Part shown: positions 1-6,323 of the stretch, piece by piece
Layout of the letters: every line of letters begins with the position of its first letter
How positions within the stretch are numbered: position 1 is the first letter of the stretch
Assembly (NCBI GenBank): GCA_049793155.1
Contig: JBARBN010000095.1
Coordinates: 1 to 11,946 of the forward strand
Length of the DNA stretch: 11,946 nucleotides
Reading direction: 5' to 3'
From: JALNZF01 sp049793155
Lineage (GTDB): Bacteria > Nitrospirota > UBA9217
Program-made: the position numbers and the translations under genes
The notes under the pieces: model-generated
Database searches by the model: none
What the model saw: the letters and a program-made list of their open reading frames with translations, nothing else
What the model was told of the DNA's origin: nothing

Positions 1-165
1 AATAGGACGATTGCGGCGAAATTGTGGATATCTTTAAATATCGTGAATAAGGACATAATACCTGGAGTTTATCCGCAAAAAAGCCTTACCTTCGTTTGGA
101 CATATCGAAATCTGCATATCGCTGAAGCCATCATGTTCCGGGTTATAAGAGCGACCGAATACTTT
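1..165. other. Flank left of the transposase element, no confident gene
   Basis: AT-rich sequence up to the left inverted repeat. On the minus strand one frame stays open from the element boundary down to a stop at 34-36 and reads like ordinary protein (for example the stretch DGFSDMQISICPNEGKAF), but it has no start codon of its own and I do not recognise it. It could be the cut-off 3' end of a gene interrupted by the element. No promoter or RNA gene is apparent. Confidence 0.3.
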
Positions 166-194
166 TGGGGTCAGGTCTATATTGTTTGACTTTT
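166..194 (+). repeat. Left 29-bp inverted repeat of the transposase element
   Basis: It begins TGGGGTCAGGTCTATA and ends GACTTTT, and is an exact reverse complement of 1070-1098. The last codons and the TAG stop of the transposase gene lie inside it, so the protein's final residues (about SQTI) are encoded by the repeat. Confidence 0.85.
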
Positions 195-1043
195 CTGCTT
201 CTTTCGCAAAATGCTGCTCACGTAGGTGAAATGCACACCGAGATGATCGGCAATCAACCGTTGAGCATATCCATGCTTCTCAACGGCCTCGGCTATCATC
301 TTGTCCCGTTTGCGCTTGTCTCTGAGTATACCCTCCGCGAATATTTTGTCAAGCGCAGGACGGTTTGCAAAACGCTGGCTCTTGGGTATCTCAGGAACAT
401 TCTTGTGCCTTTTAAGATGATCGGCCAGACTGTCGACAAAATCATCTTCCCCGAGGATTGATTGGCCTTTTACTTCATTCCAGATTGTCTCTTTGCCGAT
501 CCCCCATTTGACAAACTGGCGGTATTCTTTCTCTGCCTTGGCTCTTGTTCGGCCGAATTGGCCCAGCACCCATTCTCTTGTAAGGCAATGGTGGGACTGT
601 TCCATACCGGCTGTTGCGCGATAGCTGGACCATTTCCAATCTTCAGGTCTTTCAATCATTCTTGCCCGGATGGGATTCAGCACCACATAACGGCACACTT
701 CAAGAAGGTGACTGTCCTTTTGAATAAGAATGGCCTTATACCTACCCTGGAAAAGATGACCGCTCCTATTGCGCCGTTTATTGAACGCCTGGGTGTAGAC
801 GCCGTTTAATTGCCTCATGCCGAGGGAGAGGTTGCCATCCGGAGTTTCAACAAGCAGATGATAGTGGTTGTCCATGAGGCAGTAAGCGTGGCAAAGCCAG
901 TGGTAACGCTTATTGACGTGAGTGAGAATTCTCAGAAACGTTTCTCGGTTCTCATCGTCTTTGAAGACAGATTTCTTTTCGTTCCCGCGTGAAGTGATGT
1001 GATATACGGCACCGGGATATTCTATGCGGAGGGGACGAGCCAT
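177..1043 (-). CDS. REP-associated tyrosine transposase (Y1/HUH, RAYT type) with C-terminal helix-turn-helix
   Basis: A 288-residue single-strand DNA transposase of the IS200-like Y1 superfamily. The N-terminus (MARPLRIEYPGAVYHITSRG) is the usual RAYT opening. The metal-binding HUH motif is His60-Tyr61-His62 in MDNHYHLLVE, and the likely nucleophile is Tyr119 in CRYVVLNPIRA. Residues about 245-285 form an extra helix-turn-helix region (AQRLIADHLGVHFTYVSSIL) like the DnaA-type C-terminal domain of longer RAYTs, which probably helps recognise the ends. Family members run from about 150 residues to over 300, so this looks full length, with no frameshift. The ATG at 1043 is preceded by only a poor Shine-Dalgarno sequence. 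The gene is alone between two inverted repeats; the downstream repeat supplies its stop codon. Catalytic residues are intact, so it may be active. Product assignment is firm; the substrate sequence is inferred. Confidence 0.92.
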   Translation of the reverse strand: MARPLRIEYPGAVYHITSRGNEKKSVFKDDENRETFLRILTHVNKRYHWLCHAYCLMDNHYHLLVETPDGNLSLGMRQLNGVYTQAFNKRRNRSGHLFQGRYKAILIQKDSHLLEVCRYVVLNPIRARMIERPEDWKWSSYRATAGMEQSHHCLTREWVLGQFGRTRAKAEKEYRQFVKWGIGKETIWNEVKGQSILGEDDFVDSLADHLKRHKNVPEIPKSQRFANRPALDKIFAEGILRDKRKRDKMIAEAVEKHGYAQRLIADHLGVHFTYVSSILRKKQKSQTI

Positions 1044-1069
1044 ATGGAGAGATTAACAGAAGTTTTGTA

Positions 1070-1098
1070 AAAAGTCAAACAATATAGACCTGACCCCA
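1070..1098 (-). repeat. Right 29-bp inverted repeat of the transposase element
   Basis: Exact reverse complement of 166-194, ending in CAGACC-like core TAGACCTGACCCCA on the plus strand. It lies 26 bases upstream of the transposase start codon, so it probably overlaps the gene's promoter region and could serve both as transposon end and as control site. Confidence 0.85.
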
Positions 1099-1435
1099 TG
1101 ATGATACATGATGATAAAAATAGACCTCGACAACGCGGTCCGGATCACGCTCGGTTGTATTGGCAAATACCGAATACCGGAGCCGCTCAGGTGCGCGGAC
1201 ATGCTGTCGAAAAAATCTAAAACAGGCCCTCCGTCGTAAGAACATTCTCTCCCCAATACTTCTTTGGAATGGACAAAATAGCCTCTGTTTTATCAATTTC
1301 AACATAAGTCCCCCCCGATTTGATGGACTCCCAAAGCGAAGACGTCCTAAAAGAAAGTAACCTTTTCCCGTTTCATGCGTCTAAGTAGATAGTAACAAGA
1401 TACATTATGGCACATGCCGCTAATACGGTGAGAAA
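1099..1435 (-). pseudogene. Gene-free stretch with possible frameshifted remnant on the minus strand
   Basis: No intact gene is present. Read on the minus strand, three successive frames each give protein-like sequence: about 1372-1217 (containing SGGTYVEIDKTEAILSIPKK), then about 1245-1168 (containing VLDFFDSMSAHLSGSG), then about 1168-1105 (containing FANTTERDPDRVVEVYF). Two small frameshifts would join them into one decayed gene running toward the transposase element. I do not recognise the family, no start codon is visible, and chance open frames cannot be excluded. Third-position GC in the first segment is low compared with the genes further along, which would suit transferred or decaying DNA. 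Confidence 0.25.
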
Positions 1436-1442
1436 AAGGAGG
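1436..1442 (+). promoter_or_regulatory. Strong ribosome binding site for the exported protein
   Basis: AAGGAGG, four bases before the ATG at 1447 and seven before a second ATG at 1450. The spacing favours the second ATG, which would drop one methionine. Confidence 0.75.
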
Positions 1443-1446
1443 TTGT

Positions 1447-1941
1447 ATGATGAAGAAATCAATTTTGAGCGCTCTCGGAGGAGGGGCACTGTTTCTAGTG
1501 TTCGGTCTTTTAAATCCGGGAACAAGTACTGCCGGGGTAAATGTCGATATCCACATCCCTCTGCCCGGGCTGGTCATTCCTGCACCGCCGGCCCTGGTCG
1601 TGATACCCGGTACCTATGTGTATTATCCACCTGACGTCGACGTGGATGTTTTCTTCTATCACGGGTACTGGTATCGCCCGTATCGGGGTGGGTGGTATAT
1701 CGCCAACGGTTATAACGGCCCATGGCGCGGTATTGGACCGAGACGTGTGCCTCGCGCCTTGATCGGCTTACCGCCCACATTCCGCCGCATTCCCCCCGGG
1801 CATGAGCGTATGCCTCACGACATGGTCAAGAGAAACTGGCGGACTTGGGAGAAGGAACGCCATTGGGACAATGACAGAGGCGAGAATCGCGGGCAGGGAC
1901 ATGAAAGAGGCCATGGCATGAGAAGAAACGATGGTGATTAG
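1447..1941 (+). CDS. Small exported Tyr/Trp/Gly-rich protein of unknown function
   Basis: A 164-residue protein (163 if the ATG at 1450 is used). Residues 1-29 are a clear Sec signal peptide: two lysines, a hydrophobic run (ILSALGGGALFLVFGLL) and a likely cleavage after the STA of TSTAG. No lipobox cysteine is present. The mature part starts with a Val/Pro/Ile-rich segment, then an aromatic segment (FFYHGYWYRPYRGGWYIANG, about residues 74-93) followed by NGPW, and ends in a charged tail rich in Arg, Gly, His, Asp and Glu. This resembles small periplasmic or outer-surface proteins with YxWGxW-like or HGYWYRP segments, often annotated as hypothetical in Geobacter-like and Nitrospira-like genomes. 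It is the only plus-strand gene, has its own binding site and terminator, and so is probably a single-gene transcript. Function is unknown. Confidence 0.85.
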   Translation: MMKKSILSALGGGALFLVFGLLNPGTSTAGVNVDIHIPLPGLVIPAPPALVVIPGTYVYYPPDVDVDVFFYHGYWYRPYRGGWYIANGYNGPWRGIGPRRVPRALIGLPPTFRRIPPGHERMPHDMVKRNWRTWEKERHWDNDRGENRGQGHERGHGMRRNDGD

Positions 1942-1956
1942 CCAATGCGCAGTTTC

Positions 1957-1988
1957 AAGGGCCGCCGATACACGGTGGCCCTTTTTTT
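1957..1988 (+). terminator. Rho-independent terminator of the exported-protein gene
   Basis: Hairpin AGGGCCGCCG / CGGTGGCCCT (1958-1967 with 1973-1982, one G-T pair) around loop ATACA, followed directly by seven T. It begins 16 bases after the stop codon. Confidence 0.9.
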
Positions 1989-2035
1989 ATGTCCGTGTCA
2001 GTCCTGTATTGCCGAAAACAGCAAGAACCAGCCCT

Positions 2036-2078
2036 TCAAAATACAAAAGCCCTTCACCATGTTCAGGCAAAGGGCTTT
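2036..2078 (-). terminator. Probable terminator of the glutamate synthase operon
   Basis: Nine-base stem AAAGCCCTT / AAGGGCTTT (2046-2054 with 2070-2078) with a 15-base loop. Read on the minus strand it is followed by a T-rich tract (TTTTGTATTTT). It lies about 43 bases beyond the stop codon of the GltD fusion gene. The long loop makes it weaker than the terminators near 1970, 7590 and 7710. Confidence 0.6.
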
Positions 2079-2084
2079 AAGACA

Positions 2085-2111
2085 GTTCGGAGTTACGAGT
2101 TCGGGGTTCGG
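2085..2111. repeat. Short GTTCGG direct repeats
   Basis: GTTCGG occurs at 2085-2090, 2099-2104 and 2106-2111, between the terminator and the end of the operon. This looks like low-complexity spacer sequence; no function is suggested. Confidence 0.5.
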
Positions 2112-2120
2112 AAGAAGCAG

Positions 2121-4445
2121 CTAAACGTTCTCCACCATGTCCCAGACTCCGCAGGGACAGATACCCGCGCAGAAGCCGCAGCCGATGCATTTGGACTCAT
2201 CGACCACATACTCGTATGACTTGTCCGGCAGTGTCTTCCGCGAGATGGCGCCGTAGTAGCACGACTGTTCGCACATGCCGCAGTCGCGGCAGGAGCCGCA
2301 GGACATGCAGCGGTTGGCTTCCTTCTTTGCCGAGAACTTGCCGACCACGTTGCAAACCTCATAGTACTGGGTCTTGACCTTCTCGTAGGGGATCACGCGC
2401 CGCTCTTCGGGCACATAATCGGTGTTCATCAGCTGTGCGTTGATCACATCCGCGGCAACCTTGCCCTGGCCGATGGCATGCGTCACCAGTCCCGGTTTGG
2501 TAGCGTCGCCGATGGCAAATACCTTCACGTCCGAGGTCTGGTTCAGGTCGTTCACCGTAATGTAGCCGCGCTCGGTGTTGATCGATGGCGGCAGGAAATC
2601 CAGCACCGGCTTCTCGCCGATGGAGATGACGACCATATCGGCATCAAGGCTCGTGCCGTCCTTGAAAAAGAGCTTCTTTGCCCCGGCATCGTACTTCTCG
2701 GTGACCTTCGGGAACAGGATCTGCGTGCCCTTTTCCTTGGCCATCTCCTGTTCTTTTCCGAAACTCGCCGGCTTCTGCACGTCAACGGCGATCACGCTCT
2801 CGGCGCCGTGGTCATACGCCTGGCACGCGATGTCCATGCCCACATTGCCCGCGCCGATCACGACCACCTTCTTGCCTGTCAGGTTCCGGGGTTTGCCGAA
2901 GTTCACTTCTTTGAGGTAGTCGATGCCCGCAACCACGTCTTCATGGCCCGGGAACGGGATGACCCGGCCTTCATGTGCGCCGACGGCAATGACCACGACA
3001 TCGTGGTCCTTGTATATCTTCTCGAACTTCTTTTTGTCCACGGGGTACTTCACCTGGACATTCACGCCGATCTCCGCAAAGCGCGACAGCTCTTTATCTA
3101 GTATCTTTTTGGGCAGGCGCTCGCGCGGGATGCACATCTCGAGCTTTCCGCCGATCTTGCCGCTTGCTTCATAGAGGTCAACGCTGTGCCCACTGAGTCC
3201 GAGCTGCCACGCCGCGGAGAGACCGCCAGGTCCGCCGCCGATGACCGCAACGCTCTGGCCCGTTGACTTGGCCTTCTTCGGCGCCTTGAGGTTCAGCGCA
3301 GCTGAACCATACGCCTTGATATTCAGCGGCTGGTCGATCCTGCCGCGGGTGCAATCGGTCATGCAGAGGTTCGGGCAGACCGTGCCGCAGACCGTTGCCG
3401 GAAGCGGGCTATATTGAAGCACGAGCGCCAGCGCCTCGGCGGTCCTCCCCTGTCTGATGAGCTGAGCGCGCTTGTGCGATGGAATGCGTGAGGGACAGGC
3501 ATAGGCGCAGGGCGGAAGATACTTGTCGTTCTTCCAGACCGGCATCCAGCGGCGTTCCTCGCCGGTGGTTATATAGGGAAGCACGGAACGGTCGTGGGTG
3601 AGATAGGCGCCGAACATGCCCCCCTTGCCCACTTCCTTCTCCCACACGTTCACGCGGAACTCGGTGAGCCCCATCTTGAGCTTACCCTTTGCCTTGGTCT
3701 TCTCCGCCGGGGTGAAAGAGATGAACTTCTTCCAGGCATTCTTGTCCTTCGCGAGCTCCTGATAATGGGACATGCGGTCGATGGCCTGAAGATAGGGCCT
3801 CATGTTCTCGGTGAGCCACTCCCAATCCTGTTCCGTAAGATCCAGGAGCCTTACGTCCGCTTTGCTGTATTCTTTGACAGGACCGCGGAAGTAGATCGTC
3901 CCGCCGACCATTCCCACGCAGGGGCGGTAGCCGAGTATGTTCTCGGGATCGCGGGGGTCCACGCCGCAGACAACGGCAATGCCGCCCGCCTTGAACTCGG
4001 CAAAGGAGTCTCCCACGCCGCGGAAGTACCAGGACTGAAGGTCCGGGAAACGCGGGTTCTTCTTGGTCATCGTGTCGCACCGCGCCCCGCCGCCGCCCTG
4101 AACATAGAGCCTGCCCTGCGCGCCTGCGTTGTGTGCGCCGTTGGCAACGTCGCCGAGGACCGTGATGGTAGCCCCGCAGTTGAGCCAGCCGGTATCATCG
4201 GACGTTGAGCCTTTTACCAGGATATCGGTGCCATCCATGCCCATACTGCCCACGCGCTGGCCCGAGGTGCCCTCAATAGTGACCTTGACCTGTCCTTCGC
4301 GAGGCCAGATCCTGCCGCCGATGCCGTGCTGGCCGTCAGCAACAACGGTCAGCTCTTTGGCGCCGTTCTGGATGGCCTTTTGAAGCTGCTCTTCGAGGTC
4401 CTTCGAAGAGACCCGCTTCCCGTTGACATTACCCTTGATAATCAT
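2121..4445 (-). CDS. gltD: Glutamate synthase GXGXG domain fused to GltD-type FAD/NAD(P)H reductase with ferredoxin tail
   Basis: A 774-residue fusion. Residues about 1-260 are the GXGXG right-handed beta-helix domain of glutamate synthase (repeated Gly-rich turns, for example TGWLNCGATITVLGDVANGA), a separate subunit in archaeal-type enzymes. Residues about 275-690 are a GltD-like small subunit: Fe-S ligand cysteines 313, 317, 353, 357, 361 and 365; FAD-binding VIGGGPGG (401-408); NAD(P)H-binding VVVIGAGNVGMD (527-538); and the second FAD contact AIGD (644-647). Residues about 711-770 form a ferredoxin-like tail with CMSCGSC-RDCGMCEQSC and CIGCGFC-AGICPC. It passes electrons from NAD(P)H, possibly also ferredoxin, to the FMN subunit. 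It is the last gene of the operon, 101 bases after the FMN subunit gene. Its ATG at 4445 has a modest binding site (AAAGG, nine bases upstream). Domain calls are firm; the cofactor preference and ferredoxin use are inference. Confidence 0.93.
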   Translation of the reverse strand: MIIKGNVNGKRVSSKDLEEQLQKAIQNGAKELTVVADGQHGIGGRIWPREGQVKVTIEGTSGQRVGSMGMDGTDILVKGSTSDDTGWLNCGATITVLGDVANGAHNAGAQGRLYVQGGGGARCDTMTKKNPRFPDLQSWYFRGVGDSFAEFKAGGIAVVCGVDPRDPENILGYRPCVGMVGGTIYFRGPVKEYSKADVRLLDLTEQDWEWLTENMRPYLQAIDRMSHYQELAKDKNAWKKFISFTPAEKTKAKGKLKMGLTEFRVNVWEKEVGKGGMFGAYLTHDRSVLPYITTGEERRWMPVWKNDKYLPPCAYACPSRIPSHKRAQLIRQGRTAEALALVLQYSPLPATVCGTVCPNLCMTDCTRGRIDQPLNIKAYGSAALNLKAPKKAKSTGQSVAVIGGGPGGLSAAWQLGLSGHSVDLYEASGKIGGKLEMCIPRERLPKKILDKELSRFAEIGVNVQVKYPVDKKKFEKIYKDHDVVVIAVGAHEGRVIPFPGHEDVVAGIDYLKEVNFGKPRNLTGKKVVVIGAGNVGMDIACQAYDHGAESVIAVDVQKPASFGKEQEMAKEKGTQILFPKVTEKYDAGAKKLFFKDGTSLDADMVVISIGEKPVLDFLPPSINTERGYITVNDLNQTSDVKVFAIGDATKPGLVTHAIGQGKVAADVINAQLMNTDYVPEERRVIPYEKVKTQYYEVCNVVGKFSAKKEANRCMSCGSCRDCGMCEQSCYYGAISRKTLPDKSYEYVVDESKCIGCGFCAGICPCGVWDMVENV

Positions 4446-4460
4446 ATCATCTAACCTTTT

Positions 4461-4533
4461 TAACCACAGAGATTACAGAGGGAAACAGTTTGATTTATAA
4501 AACTCAAGACGTTCTCCGTGCCCTCTGTGGTAA
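4461..4533. repeat. Inverted pair of CCACAGAG-type intergenic repeats
   Basis: Two related 20-22 base sequences in opposite orientation: 4461-4482 (CCACAGAGATTACAGAGGG) and the reverse complement of 4514-4533 (CCACAGAGGGCACGGAG). They fill the gap between the second and third glutamate synthase genes and could fold into a stem of about nine pairs (ACCACAGAG / CTCTGTGGT) in the operon mRNA, where it might limit read-through or protect an mRNA end. Relatives of the same repeat occur at 10876-11015. Confidence 0.65.
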
Positions 4534-4546
4534 AGTTTTTTAGGTT

Positions 4547-6202
4547 CTAACATACGTAGCTGATTGAAAGCCGGTCGGCAATCTCCTTGTCGTTCACGCC
4601 AAGGGCGTCGGACATGCCGATCGGAAGCTCCGTGCTCCTGCCGAGCGGCGCGAAGATCTTCTTGAGTTCCACGTCAGCGGCCTTGAACACCTCAACGACC
4701 CGTTCAGCGACTTTGTCAGGGTCAAGGCGGCGATACAGCTTTGGGTCTTGCGTGGTAATGCCGCGCGGGCACTTGCCGAGATTGCAAACGTTGCAGCGGT
4801 TGTACTCATCACCGAAACAGCCCGCCGCGGTCTGCATAATGTACTTGCCGATGTCCACCGCCGATGCGCCGAGCATGATGAGAGCAGCCGCATTGGCTGC
4901 GAGGTTGCCGCCCTTGCCCACGCCCCCCGCGGCAATGAGCGGAAGTTCGTTCTGTTTGCCCTGTTTCACGAGGTCCAGGTAGCAATCACGGATGTTCGAC
5001 GCGATGGGATGTCCCATTTTGTCCAGGGACACATTGTAGGCCGCCCCGGTGCCGCCGTCCTCGCCGTCGATGCAGAGCGCCGCGGCATAGGGGTTCCGCG
5101 CGAGGTTGTTCAGCACGGCACGGGCCGTTTTCGTTCCGGATATCTTCGGATACACCGGCACGCGAAATCCCCAGGCCATGGACATGGACTGGATCATCTT
5201 CGCGACCGCCTCTTCAATGGAGTACTTCGTCTGGTGCGTTGGCGGCGACGCAAGATCAACGAACTGCGGCACTCCGCGGATCTTCGCAATGAGGCCAAGC
5301 ACTTTATATGCCTGGAGCAGGCCGCCGTCGCCGGGCTTCGCGCCCTGTCCGTATTTGATCTCGATGGCCGCGGGGTCTTCGATCATGTCGGGCAGCGCGC
5401 GGATGATCTCGTCCCAGCCGAAGTAACCCGACGCGATCTGGAGGATGAAGTATTTCATGTAGCGGGACTTGAGGATGCTCGGCGGCATGCCGCCTTCTCC
5501 GGAGCACATGACCACCGGCAGGCCTTCGACCTCGTTCAGATAGGTGATGCCCATGGCAAGGCCTTCCCACATGTGCGGGGAGAGGGCGCCGATGGACATG
5601 CTGCCGATGCGGATGGGGTAGATCTCGCGCACCGGCGGGATAAACGTGTGGTTGCTGATCAAGAGATTGTCGCCTTCCACCCTGAGCGGAAGCTGCTCCG
5701 CGGGAAGGTTCCTGCCGAGAAGCGTCCTGATGCGGAACTCGTGCCTGCCCGCGTCAAGGGCCGGATCGGTAAGCATCGAGATGCGTGTGAATTTGAGTTT
5801 GTCCAGGGTCGATGTCGACGGGTCGTTCCGACGTCCGCCGCGCATGAAGGGGATGCCGCCCTTGTTCCTGAAGTGGTAAAGCTTGTGCTGGAAGTTATAT
5901 TCCGGAAAGATCGCGTCCGTGGGGCAGACGAGCGCGCAGGTGCCGCAGCCGATGCAGTACCGATCGATATCCGTCACCTGACGCACTACCTGGGTCAGCC
6001 GACGAGAGACCTTTGGTTCGGGGCTCGAACCTTCGGACGTTACCACGCGCTGGGTGTAGACCGTGGCCTCGATGGACTTCATGGGACAGACGGCCGTGCA
6101 GCGGCCGCAGCGGGTGCAGCGGTCCTCGCGCCACTGGACAATATAAGGAAGCTCTTTTAACGAGAGCTGATGGTTCTGGTCTAACCGTGCAGCTGATTCC
6201 AT
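4547..6202 (-). CDS. gltB: Archaeal-type glutamate synthase, FMN/Fe-S catalytic subunit with N-terminal ferredoxin domain
   Basis: A 551-residue synthase subunit that aminates 2-oxoglutarate to glutamate with ammonia from the glutaminase partner. Residues about 20-100 are a two-cluster ferredoxin domain (Cys29/32/35/39 and Cys83/86/89/93, both CxxCxxCxxxCP). The TIM-barrel FMN domain follows, with EIKYGQGAKPGDGG (281-294), DGEDGGTGAA (379-388) and the phosphate-binding IAAGGVGKGG (423-432). The [3Fe-4S] cysteines fit Cys470, 473 and 478 in CNVCNLGKCPRGITTQDP. It lacks the glutaminase and GXGXG domains of the long bacterial GltB, which are encoded by the flanking genes. The ATG at 6202 has an excellent binding site (AGGAGG, seven bases before), and its first 15 codons lie in the copied half of an 83-bp tandem duplication. 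Family and role are firm. Confidence 0.95.
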   Translation of the reverse strand: MESAARLDQNHQLSLKELPYIVQWREDRCTRCGRCTAVCPMKSIEATVYTQRVVTSEGSSPEPKVSRRLTQVVRQVTDIDRYCIGCGTCALVCPTDAIFPEYNFQHKLYHFRNKGGIPFMRGGRRNDPSTSTLDKLKFTRISMLTDPALDAGRHEFRIRTLLGRNLPAEQLPLRVEGDNLLISNHTFIPPVREIYPIRIGSMSIGALSPHMWEGLAMGITYLNEVEGLPVVMCSGEGGMPPSILKSRYMKYFILQIASGYFGWDEIIRALPDMIEDPAAIEIKYGQGAKPGDGGLLQAYKVLGLIAKIRGVPQFVDLASPPTHQTKYSIEEAVAKMIQSMSMAWGFRVPVYPKISGTKTARAVLNNLARNPYAAALCIDGEDGGTGAAYNVSLDKMGHPIASNIRDCYLDLVKQGKQNELPLIAAGGVGKGGNLAANAAALIMLGASAVDIGKYIMQTAAGCFGDEYNRCNVCNLGKCPRGITTQDPKLYRRLDPDKVAERVVEVFKAADVELKKIFAPLGRSTELPIGMSDALGVNDKEIADRLSISYVC

Positions 6203-6323
6203 ACCTGCACCTCCTGTGCTCCGGGCGCGATGATTACCATTAGCGAGAGCTGATAATTGTTATCTAACCGTGAAGCTGATTCCATACCTTAACCTCCCGC
6301 GCGCCGGGCGCGATGATCACGGT
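6158..6323 (-). repeat. 83-bp tandem duplication across the junction of two glutamate synthase genes
   Basis: 6158-6240 and 6241-6323 align without gaps at an offset of 83 bases, with 67 of the first 80 positions identical. Each unit holds the last 18 codons and TAG stop of the glutaminase gene, overlapped in another frame by the binding site, ATG and first codons of the FMN subunit gene. The glutaminase gene uses the stop in 6241-6323, and the FMN gene uses the start in 6158-6240. Because 83 is not a multiple of three, the duplication would wreck an ordinary gene, but here it leaves both products intact. It implies an ancestral arrangement in which the genes overlapped by 22 bases. Confidence 0.9.
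6181..6285 (-). other. 34-codon chimeric reading frame created by the junction duplication
   Basis: Begins at the left-over ATG of the upstream copy (6285) and ends at the left-over TAG of the downstream copy (6181-6183). It encodes MESASRLDNNYQLSL, matching the FMN subunit's N-terminus, followed by methionine and VIIAPGAQEVQVWNQLHG, matching the glutaminase's C-terminus. A GGGAGG binding site sits seven bases before the ATG. It overlaps each neighbouring gene by 22 bases, so translation could couple the two. Whether it is translated is unknown; it may be only a by-product of the duplication. Confidence 0.4.

Larger units (their letters stand above)
166..1098 (-). mobile_element. RAYT-type element bounded by a perfect 29-bp inverted repeat
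   Basis: The element is one HUH transposase gene enclosed by two identical, oppositely oriented 29-bp sequences at 166-194 and 1070-1098, giving a unit of 933 bp. It holds no other gene. The base outside each repeat does not continue the symmetry (165 against 1099), so the edges are sharp. I see no target-site duplication, which fits HUH enzymes because they do not normally create one. Y1/IS200-type elements usually carry subterminal hairpins rather than long end-to-end inverted repeats, so the architecture is worth noting. The boundaries are inferred from the repeats alone. Confidence 0.6.

Noticed and set aside
1..189. Frame open on the plus strand from the window edge into the left inverted repeat
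   Set aside because: Sixty-two codons without a recognisable motif; too short and AT-rich to call, and its stop comes from the repeat.
160..1104. Target-site duplication around the transposase element
   Set aside because: The bases flanking the two inverted repeats do not match beyond chance, and HUH transposition is not expected to make one.
4748..6160. 470-codon open frame on the plus strand opposite the FMN subunit gene
   Set aside because: It is exactly antisense to a gene with clear Fe-S and FMN motifs. Long antisense frames are expected in GC-rich codon-biased genes, and its translation is compositionally odd (Arg, His, Ala and Asp rich) with no recognisable motif.
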